Below, piece by piece: positions 24,344 through 30,046 of a stretch of 30,046 nt of DNA. The DNA is from Pectinatus sp. (GTDB lineage Bacteria; Bacillota; Negativicutes; Selenomonadales; Selenomonadaceae). The DNA is taken from NCBI GenBank assembly GCA_020025135.1, contig JAHHSQ010000017.1, positions 1 through 30,046 on the forward strand. Direction: 5' to 3'. Position 1 is the first letter of the stretch. Each line of letters begins with the position of its first letter. The notes beneath the pieces are model-generated. The model was given only the letters and a program-made list of their open reading frames with translations. It had not been told where the DNA came from and made no database searches. Both the position numbers and the translations under genes were made by a program.

Positions 24344-24811
24344 ATGGATATAATTTACATCTTCTTTTGTTTTATTTTTTTCCTCTTGCTTTCCATCCTC
24401 TCTTATCACGATATTTCTTTCTTACAACTACCCAATACTTATAATTTTCTCTTGGCCATCTTGGGAATAAGCTATCAAATTTATTACTTTTCTAGTTATA
24501 ATTGGGGCAATATCTTTTTTTCATTAATTTTTTCTATTTTCACCTTTCTTGGCCCGTATATATTCACCAATTCATTGGGTGGAGGTGATGTAAAATTAGT
24601 ATTGGCGCTTTCTTTCTGGCTCCCCTTTCCCCTGTTGCCCTTAGCAGTATTATTAGCCACATTTTTAGCTTTTTGTTATATTTTTGCTTTCTCATGCCTT
24701 ACAGGTACAATTTTCTCTTCCCAAAAAAAATTACCATTTGGTTTCTTCCTCGCCTTAGGAGCCTTTATCGTTTTTATTTTTCCCAATTTTCTGATAATTT
24801 TAGGTTATTAA
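24344..24811 (+). CDS. pilD: Prepilin peptidase, minimal A24 form
   Basis: A 155-residue membrane aspartyl protease with about five helices. The two catalytic Asp are visible: the first in LSYHDISFLQLPN (about residue 24), the second in GGGDVKL (about residue 81). PFGFFLALGAFI near the end is also typical. It lacks the N-terminal zinc-binding methyltransferase domain of full-length PilD, so it resembles short TadV/CpaA-like peptidases; N-methylation of the pilins may be absent. It lies among its substrates. Confidence 0.88.
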   Translation: MDIIYIFFCFIFFLLLSILSYHDISFLQLPNTYNFLLAILGISYQIYYFSSYNWGNIFFSLIFSIFTFLGPYIFTNSLGGGDVKLVLALSFWLPFPLLPLAVLLATFLAFCYIFAFSCLTGTIFSSQKKLPFGFFLALGAFIVFIFPNFLIILGY

Positions 24812-25266
24812 ATCTTTTTCCCAAGGATAAATCTGGTCACCTCTTAGCTGAACTGCTCTTAGTTCTATTTATCTTATCACTCTTCAGCCTCAGTTTAATA
24901 CCGCATTACCGATGTTTACAACGCTTTCACCTCAAATTACAAAGTTATCATTTTCTACAAAATATTCGTCTTTTACAAACCGAGTGCTATGCCTCCGATA
25001 AAAAAGAGTATCTAATCAGCAAAAAATGGAAATCCTACCCCCATATCAAAATAAAAGATAACATTTATATCATCACCCATAAAGACGGTTCAGCAGAAAA
25101 ATATGCTTTTCCAGCAGATACTAAAATTGACTTCAATCGTAGCTACTTGTTTTCTTTCGAACTAGATAGACATACTACGACAAACACTTGTACTATCAAG
25201 ATAAAGAATGCCCAAGCTCAGCACAAAATAACTATTAATTCTTCTGGGAGAGTGAGATTGCAATGA
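24694..25266 (+). CDS. Minor pilin (GspH/ComGD-like), start uncertain
   Basis: The frame from about 24800 reads FPKDKSG-HLLAELLLVLFILSLFSLS, a pilin N terminus with His at +1 and Glu at +5, then about 125 residues of head domain. No ATG, GTG or TTG lies in frame close to this leader. The nearest ATG is 24694, deep inside pilD, which would give an unusually long leader of 47 residues. Translation may start at a non-standard codon near 24805 by coupling to the pilD stop. The gene ends in ATGA overlap with the next minor pilin. Confidence 0.7.
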   Translation: MPYRYNFLFPKKITIWFLPRLRSLYRFYFSQFSDNFRLLNLFPKDKSGHLLAELLLVLFILSLFSLSLIPHYRCLQRFHLKLQSYHFLQNIRLLQTECYASDKKEYLISKKWKSYPHIKIKDNIYIITHKDGSAEKYAFPADTKIDFNRSYLFSFELDRHTTTNTCTIKIKNAQAQHKITINSSGRVRLQ

Positions 25267-25556
25267 AAACAGCAGGCTTTGCCCTAATTCGTTCTTTGCT
25301 GTTTATTCTCTTTTTCAGCTCTTCTCTCTTGCTTTTTCAACAATTCACCTTTCTTCGAAATTGGCAAATACAATCGGACAACCGATTAATAGCCGTCCAT
25401 TTAGCCAAAAAGATTTCCTTGCTAAAGCAGCACCCTCGCCAAGGGACATTAAATGGCCCGCATGGAGTATTTCACTACAAAAAACAAGAACATTTTGTGG
25501 AAATATCCTGGCAAACAAATAATCTAAAATCACAAAAGTATCTCCTTTTTTATTAA
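25263..25556 (+). CDS. Short minor pilin-like protein
   Basis: A 97-residue protein beginning MKTAG-FALIRSLLFILFFSSS. Gly -1 and Phe +1 are present, but +5 is Arg instead of the usual Glu. In pilins Glu +5 pairs with the N terminus of the neighbouring subunit, and its absence is typical of tip or initiating minor pilins of the GspK type. Similar in size and position to small ComG-like subunits. The start overlaps the preceding stop (ATGA). Confidence 0.65.
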   Translation: MKTAGFALIRSLLFILFFSSSLLLFQQFTFLRNWQIQSDNRLIAVHLAKKISLLKQHPRQGTLNGPHGVFHYKKQEHFVEISWQTNNLKSQKYLLFY

Positions 25557-25578
25557 TTTCTAAAATAAAGGATAAATT

Positions 25579-26490
25579 ATGTTTATCAAAAAACCCATAT
25601 CCAAATTTTTTATCAATCAGCGTGGATTCATTCTATTAGAAATTTTAACTAGTAGGCACATTGGGTAACTAGTGTGAAATCAACGAAATCGAATTGCTGA
25701 AATACCGTAAAGCCAATTAAACCACAACAGCAAATTGAAAAAATTACTGTGACGGTAACGAAAGTAAAAAAATTAATTGGATAAGGTACGGTTAAATCCT
25801 CCCCCTAAAAAATCGGCAATCAGCAGCGAAGCTCCGAACAGGAGAACGTTCAACGACTATTCACCTAAGAAGTACACACCAGTGTGTGGAAGCGGTTTCA
25901 CCCTCATTCTCACCCGAGGGAAAAGATATAGTCTGAACTCGTCGAAAACGGCGAGAAGTTGCAACGCGAACTGCCGAAAATTAACGCCCCTCGGTGAACA
26001 CCTTGTAGAAACATCCCTCGCTTTTTGGATTAATAGCTTCCTTTTTATCTCCTTCTCTTCCCTGCTCATCTTGAGCATGAAATCGGCCCTGAAAGAAATA
26101 GCCTATATAGAATTACGCTCCCAGCTACGCCTAGCTTGTGAAAGCATCTGTCAAGATATCGCCCATGCAGAAAACATTCAAATAACTGCAGGTAAATTGC
26201 CAGAAATACATCTCACTCGCTATTTAGGACAAGAACCACATCTACAATATATCTCCTATCGACAAGAAGAAATGATGTGGTACACGCGCATTTATAAGAA
26301 TCATCAGCCACTCACCGACGGCAATTATTTTCTTCCCACTGGCATCAGTTTTCAAATTCAAAGCGTAAAACAAAAACCGGCGGTCTATCTGCTCACCATT
26401 ACTGCTAACTCTCTCCACATAAAAAAACCACTCGTCTTAGAAACGGCTGTACAAAAACTTTCTGCAGGTGATGCCCTTGTTACGCAATAA
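25579..26490 (+). CDS. Minor pilin (GspJ/PilW-like), split by a group I intron
   Basis: Exons 25579-25636 and 26006-26490 join to 543 nt (180 residues). The splice falls inside the prepilin motif: exon 1 ends ...INQRGFIL and exon 2 continues LETSLAFWINSFLF, restoring GFILLE with Gly -1 and Glu +5 followed by a membrane helix. The head has a Cys near 92 and β-rich sequence like GspJ/ComGF. Unspliced, exon 1 stops at TAA 25667 after 29 codons. In the intron the exon 2 frame happens to be open, which can mislead gene finders into a 237-residue protein starting at 25777. AAAGGA precedes the ATG. Confidence 0.85.
25637..26005 (+). ncRNA. Group I intron 4 (in a minor pilin gene), no ORF
   Basis: The smallest of the four, 369 nt. 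Q at 25818-25827, R at 25848-25861, S at 25923-25934, P7 GACTA/TAGTC. P1: exon end UCUAU pairs with guide GUAGG (25652-25656) with U.G at the site; the adjoining CUA can pair with UAG of exon 2 as P10. P2 is CACAT/GTGTG, directly after the guide. P9-type hairpins CTCGTCG/CGGCGAG and CCGA/TCGG follow. The 3' end is CTTG, not CAG. The junction is the best supported of the set because it rebuilds the pilin motif exactly. Confidence 0.9.
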
Positions 26491-26920
26491 AGATGGCTTT
26501 ACCACCCTCTATGGGTTACTATTTTTTTCCTTCATATTAGCCATTCTCACTCATATACATCTTCACTACCGCATTGAACAACGCACCAATCAACTCTCGA
26601 TAAAGACCATCGAAGCCAATACACTGCTCCAGCGCCAACTGCGTCTATTACTAAGTGGTTGGGAAAAAGGACCAGCACATTACAAATTACTTCGGCAAAA
26701 AGTAGAAAAAAGCAAATTTTACGGAAGGAGAAAAATATGGGAAAAAGAAGAATTCGGCTATCTCTGCAAAATATATTTTTCCATGTTTGATATGGCAACC
26801 TCTACTTTTATCCTAGAAGGGCAAATAATCGGCCACAATATCTGCAAAAGTAGCTATCTAGTAATTCAGGAGAAAGAAGAAAAATTTTTCTTTATACGGT
26901 GGACTCGAAATGTTCAATAA
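26471..26920 (+). CDS. Minor pilin-like protein
   Basis: About 149 residues beginning MPLLRNKDG-FTTLYGLLFFSFILAIL, a prepilin-like leader and helix with Gly -1 and Phe +1 but Tyr in place of Glu +5. The head is Lys-rich with two Cys. AGGTG lies just before the ATG; TTG 26477 has better spacing from it and may be the true start. Overlaps the previous gene and the next one. Family unknown; position and N terminus are the evidence. Confidence 0.65.
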   Translation: MPLLRNKDGFTTLYGLLFFSFILAILTHIHLHYRIEQRTNQLSIKTIEANTLLQRQLRLLLSGWEKGPAHYKLLRQKVEKSKFYGRRKIWEKEEFGYLCKIYFSMFDMATSTFILEGQIIGHNICKSSYLVIQEKEEKFFFIRWTRNVQ

Positions 26921-27998
26921 AATATCTCAAAAATTAAAAAATATTACTTCCTTGCCTGCTCAATTTTGCCTCATTATCCCTCTCCCTGATGTCATCTATT
27001 TCTGTTACTTATCTCGAAACAAACATCTTTGGCGACTCGATAAATTTTTTACCCTGAGCAGGGAAAAATTACAAACTGAGCAATATCTTTCTGATAATTT
27101 TTCTCCCGCTCCAGCTATTGTCATGATAAACAAATACGATTATCAGCATTATGCCCACACCTTTGCCGTAGAAAACAAAAAACAAATTAAAAACGCCTTA
27201 AAATGGCATCTCCAAACTATGCAACACGGTGATTGCTATGGTGTATTTGTCCCCAGTAAAATAAACTTCTCCGAAGGTCATATTTTTCTTTGTCCAAAAT
27301 CACTGCTTGACAATATCTCCGCCCTCACTGCTAATCGTCTAACTATCATTGGTGCTATACCACAATTGCCACCTTCAGCTTCTAACAAACTAACAGAACA
27401 AGCACTCATTGCTTCTCCCCTTCTTCCTCACCCCGCCATTCATTCCTCTCTCCAACAATTATCCATCCTTAACAACTCACAATACTATTTCTTTCAAGCT
27501 CCCTTTTTATCCCGCCAAAGATTATTATTAGGGAAATTAACTGCCTTGCTATTAACATTAAGCATACTGATTTCTTTTACCTTTTTTCACTACAAATTAG
27601 TTCAAGCGGAGCTAATCCAGCATGAAAAAACAGAAATTTTAGCGCAACGCCACCACCAATATCAATTATTTCAAAAGTGGAAATTACTTCATGCGGAATT
27701 ACCCAAATTACAGAAAACAGCACTCCTTTTTTCACCACCATCTCAACCTACTCCATCTGCTTATCTCACCGCTCTATCTAGTATTAACCCTACCGGTATA
27801 ACGCTTCTCTCTTGCGGAGTAGACAACGGTCAATTTTTCTTACAAGGCGAATGTAATGACAAAAAACTCATGCACAACTACGAACAAACTTTACAGAAAA
27901 TCCCGCTCTTGAAAAATCTGCATTGTACTCAATTAGTTACGAAATCAGACAAAATTAACTTTCATTTCCGCACTGACACCATAGCAAATAGAAATTAG
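26910..27998 (+). CDS. PilM/PilN-like pilus alignment protein (GspL-like architecture)
   Basis: A 362-residue bitopic protein. Residues 1-205 are soluble and cytoplasmic, where a PilM/GspL N domain would be expected but is strongly diverged. One membrane segment lies at about 210-232 (LTALLLTLSILISFTFFHY). A heptad-like stretch follows (about 235-275), and a PilN-like periplasmic domain (about 285-355, YLTALSSINPTGITLLSC, FFLQGECNDKKLMHNYEQTL). This is the layout of GspL, or of a PilM-PilN fusion. It overlaps the preceding gene and lies upstream of pilO. No actin-like ATP-binding motif is visible. Confidence 0.6.
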   Translation: MFNKISQKLKNITSLPAQFCLIIPLPDVIYFCYLSRNKHLWRLDKFFTLSREKLQTEQYLSDNFSPAPAIVMINKYDYQHYAHTFAVENKKQIKNALKWHLQTMQHGDCYGVFVPSKINFSEGHIFLCPKSLLDNISALTANRLTIIGAIPQLPPSASNKLTEQALIASPLLPHPAIHSSLQQLSILNNSQYYFFQAPFLSRQRLLLGKLTALLLTLSILISFTFFHYKLVQAELIQHEKTEILAQRHHQYQLFQKWKLLHAELPKLQKTALLFSPPSQPTPSAYLTALSSINPTGITLLSCGVDNGQFFLQGECNDKKLMHNYEQTLQKIPLLKNLHCTQLVTKSDKINFHFRTDTIANRN

Positions 27999-28385
27999 CT
28001 CCTTCTTGCACCGAATACTTAGGCATTTTTGAGAGAAAAATTTGCACCTAAAATTTCTATTACTTTATCTAGCCTTCTTGCATAAAGCCTGTAATATAAA
28101 ATATCGCCCCAATTCACTAAGAAAGAACAATCTATTTAACATCTACTGAAATAAACCAAAATTTAAAAACTACATCTGACCACAAAATAAAAAAAATTAC
28201 GCATCACACCGAGAATACCTTCAAAAAAATATAAAAGCTAAACACTAATAATAAACTAAAAAAGGAAAAGCTACTCATCAAAATATCCGCCCTATTCAAC
28301 AATTTTTGGAAATTAAGACAAATTATCTAGGCAATAAAACTTGTAAAATGGGTATAACCTTATTTAGAGTAGCAGAATACACATA
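27987..28385 (+). other. Non-coding A-rich gap with a long imperfect stem-loop
   Basis: The pil genes are otherwise packed or overlapping, but this 387-nt gap has no ORF I can support and is A/C-rich and G-poor on the plus strand. At its start AATAGAAATT (27987-27996) and AATTTCTATT (28052-28061) are inverted copies. Nested inside are TTAGG/CCTAA and ATTTTT-GAGAG-AAAAAT. I find no group I core, terminator T tract, or IS end. It may be a decayed gene or insertion, or an RNA element that tunes expression of pilO. Confidence 0.4.
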
Positions 28386-28943
28386 TTGCAATTTATCTGG
28401 AAAATATCTCTTCGCAAATTCTATCTATCAATTTTTCTTACTTGCTTATTTTTAATCTTCTCTTATTACTTTTTTCTCTTTCAACCACTTCAAAAAAAAT
28501 TGACACAAGTAAATCAGACTAATTTCACGCTCCAAAATCAAATAAAAGAACTAGAAAATTTCATCCAAAAATCGCAAAATAATCCACGTCAGTATTACAA
28601 ATACTGTCTTTCTAGAAATGAATACTGGCGCACTATCACGGCTCCTTCTTCCCAAAAATTCAAACAACACCTCCTTGCTACAATAAACAAACAAGATTTA
28701 AAACTAATAAACTTAAATGTAGATAAAATAAAAAATGAAAAAGGGGCTACAGAAAATGCCAATTTACAAATTGTTGGCAATTATCCCCAAATTTTATCCT
28801 TTTTGAATGATTTAGGTAAAGCACCGCACTATTTTCAATACAAAGATTGGTCTATCCAAAGGCAAGAAAAAGATTTACTTTTAACCATCTTTATAGAAAT
28901 TCCTCTCCCTAATCTGTCATATTTGACATACTCCCACGAATAA
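28386..28943 (+). CDS. pilO: PilO-like pilus alignment protein, 3' end formed by an IS
   Basis: About 185 residues: short cytoplasmic N terminus, one membrane helix (about 12-33), a coiled coil (about 37-60, LTQVNQTNFTLQNQIKELEN) and a small α/β domain (LKLINLNVDKI, NLQIVGNYPQILSFLNDLGK, LLLTIFIEIPLP), as in PilO. The start is weak: TTG 28386 without a clear ribosome site. The last codons (from about 28923) lie in the IS right end TTGACATACTCCC, so the native C terminus has been replaced by LTYSHE. The domain looks nearly complete, so function may persist. Confidence 0.7.
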   Translation: MQFIWKISLRKFYLSIFLTCLFLIFSYYFFLFQPLQKKLTQVNQTNFTLQNQIKELENFIQKSQNNPRQYYKYCLSRNEYWRTITAPSSQKFKQHLLATINKQDLKLINLNVDKIKNEKGATENANLQIVGNYPQILSFLNDLGKAPHYFQYKDWSIQRQEKDLLLTIFIEIPLPNLSYLTYSHE

Positions 28944-29044
28944 ATTCGTGTGATTCTAAGATACAAGCGAAAATAGCCTTCATGCTAGATGAATAGGTCT
29001 TACATTTTCTCTCTTAATGGACAATGCCCCGCCCATGTTTATGA

Positions 29045-29839
29045 TTAAGCCGTTTTATTAATCATCCTAAGGCCTTCTCTTAATATATTTTTGGCCGCAT
29101 TTCTATCTCTATCTTCATGGTAGATGCCACATTCAGGGCAAATCCATACTCTTAATCTTACATTTTTTACGGCTTTATTTTGATGGCCACAATCATAGAA
29201 ACTATCTGTCAATCTTGACAATAGTCGTGCCATGTTTAAGAGCCACATACTTTAAGATAGTGATAAAGACAGCAAAGCCGTAGTCGCCTACTTTCTTGCC
29301 ATGTCCTATCTGCATCCATTTCATATTCAAATCTTCTAGGCAGATTATGGCATATTTAGCGCATAATTCTTTTGCCAGTTGCCAATGAAAGGCATTTCTT
29401 TGGTTAACGATTTTACGGTGCAATCTAGCGATGTCTTTACGCACTTTTTGGATATCGCGACACTCGTTAAACGGGCGTTTCCAAATTTCCAGCCAGCTTG
29501 CTTGAGCGTAAATGATTTTGTCTTGCTAACCTTTCTGAATTTAGGCGGTCTCTTATTTTCCTTGCGAAAAAATTTCTGATAACCAAATTCTATGCGGTCA
29601 GCCACATCTTGAACGGCCTGCGAGCCAAATTCTAAAAGATAGCTGAACTTTGCTATCCTCTTGAGCTTGGTCAAGTGCTTTTGTAGCCTTGCTTTCTTCA
29701 AGCTCTTTTTATACAGACGATAATACCGCCTGTGAAGGGCGATACAATGATTATAAGTCAAGCCAGCCGCATTGATTTGCCTATGAAGTTTTTTATTGTG
29801 CTTAGATTTATACAGCTTAAACTTATAAGTCTTAAGCAT
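29045..29839 (-). pseudogene. tnpB: TnpB (OrfB) RNA-guided nuclease, broken
   Basis: TnpB family proteins are RNA-guided DNA nucleases, ancestors of Cas12. The coding trace needs three frames. Segment 1 (from ATG 29839): YKFKLYKSKHNKKLHRQINA, the N-terminal part to about residue 125. Segment 2 (about 29444-29220): KDIARLHRKIVNQRNAFHWQ and ICLEDLNMKWM, containing the second catalytic acid. Segment 3 (to 29045): zinc finger CGHQNKAVK...CPECG and DRDRNAAKNIL with the third catalytic Asp. About 100 residues between segments 1 and 2, including the first RuvC Asp, are deleted, and there is a frameshift near 29230. The protein cannot be active. Confidence 0.88.
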
Positions 29840-29844
29840 TGTAT

Positions 29845-30046
29845 TCACCCTCTTGTCTTTTGCATATCGACATAATTTTTAATCGTTTCGCTGCTGATAT
29901 TACCCTCAGTAGAAACGAAATAACTTCTTGTCCAAAGGCTGGACATGCCAGCTAGTTGAGGAAATTCATCTCTTAATACATGAGAAGAAGCGCCTTTTAT
30001 CTCCTTCATGATATAAGCAGGAGATTGGCTGGGCCAGCATTTTAAG
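29845..30046 (-). CDS. tnpA: TnpA Y1 transposase, C-terminal part (cut by window edge)
   Basis: The minus-strand frame ending in TGA at 29847-29845 reads WPSQSPAYIMKEIKGASSH, VLRDEFPQL and LWTRSYFVSTEGNISSETIK, then NYVDMQKTRG. This is the C-terminal half of an IS200/IS605 HUH transposase; the catalytic Tyr is expected in NYVDMQ. The visible part is intact. The stop lies 5 nt before the tnpB ATG. The N-terminal part with the HUH motif is outside the window. Confidence 0.88.
   Translation of the reverse strand, partial: LKCWPSQSPAYIMKEIKGASSHVLRDEFPQLAGMSSLWTRSYFVSTEGNISSETIKNYVDMQKTRG

Larger units (their letters stand above)
28923..30046 (-). mobile_element. IS200/IS605-type element, decayed, running off the window
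   Basis: Minus-strand element. Right end at 28923-28957: GGGAGTATGTCAA, hairpin CACGAATAAATTCGTG, AGAATC, matching the end at 1-62. Then follow a broken tnpB (29045-29839) and the 3' part of tnpA (29845-30046). The order on the minus strand is tnpA, tnpB, right end, the usual IS605 layout. In active elements the sequence between tnpB and the right end encodes the ωRNA guide; that region here is 28923-29050. Confidence 0.85.

Noticed and set aside
3312..26005. Calling the introns IStrons
   Set aside because: None contains tnpA, tnpB or the AGAATC/GGGAGTATGTCAA end seen in the IS elements of this window.
25777..26490. A 237-residue gene starting inside intron 4
   Set aside because: Its first 76 codons are the ribozyme core, including Q, R and S. 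Only the part after 26006 is pilin sequence.
29379..29579. Plus-strand ORF opposite tnpB
   Set aside because: Antisense to the TnpB remnant, no coding features.
1..30046. CRISPR array or tRNA genes
   Set aside because: No regularly spaced repeats and no tRNA-like cloverleaf sequence were seen on either strand.

Overview
The window is AT-rich bacterial chromosome of Firmicutes type. The order rpsP-khpA-ylqD-rimM-trmD-rplS-lepB, an anaerobic asrABC sulfite reductase and a type IV pilus operon placed directly after aroE suggest an anaerobic, diderm-type Firmicute, most likely a member of the Negativicutes. That placement is inference from gene content and order, not from a database match.

Layout. 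1-62: right end of an IS200/IS605-type element. 76-511: RNase P RNA with a consensus promoter and terminator. 754-5493: yqeK, an LCP-family protein, rsfS, cvfB and cheV. 5494-6066: regulatory spacer. 6067-8230: an ACT-domain protein and the CCA-adding enzyme. 8237-13326: signal recognition and ribosome block (ylxM, ffh, rpsP, khpA, ylqD, rimM, trmD, rplS, lepB). 13330-15117 (minus): polytopic membrane protein. 15522-18303: asrABC. 18366-19304 (minus): ketopantoate-reductase-like gene. 19601-28943: aroE and a compact type IV pilus / competence pseudopilus operon (pilB, pilT, pilC, major pilin, prepilin peptidase, four minor pilins, a PilM/PilN-like protein, PilO). 28923-30046 (minus): a decayed IS200/IS605 element with a broken tnpB and the end of tnpA.

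The most striking content is four group I self-splicing introns of 369-471 nt without any ORF. Each sits inside a different protein gene: cvfB (3312-3782), cca (7377-7795), the membrane protein gene (14603-15061, minus) and a minor pilin gene (25637-26005). All four carry the Q, R and S core sequences (AATCAGCAGC, GTTCAACGACTA, AAGATATAGTCT) and a GACTA/TAGTC P7 pairing. Each has a short internal guide sequence directly before P2 that pairs with the last bases of its own 5' exon, ending in the required U.G pair. Removing the predicted introns restores one open frame in all four genes and rebuilds family motifs, for example the pilin GFILLE box. Introns 1 and 3 are close relatives with compensatory changes in P2. 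This looks like a dispersed, multicopy family of mobile group I introns in housekeeping and pilus genes. The mechanism of spread is not visible in the window: there is no endonuclease, transposase or reverse transcriptase ORF in any of them.

Other points: an apparent ATT start for rsfS, an LCP protein with its IPRDT-type motif altered, a CCA-adding enzyme without a recognisable HD motif, operator-like dyads before the ACT gene and the panE-like gene, and a pilO whose last codons come from the inserted IS end.
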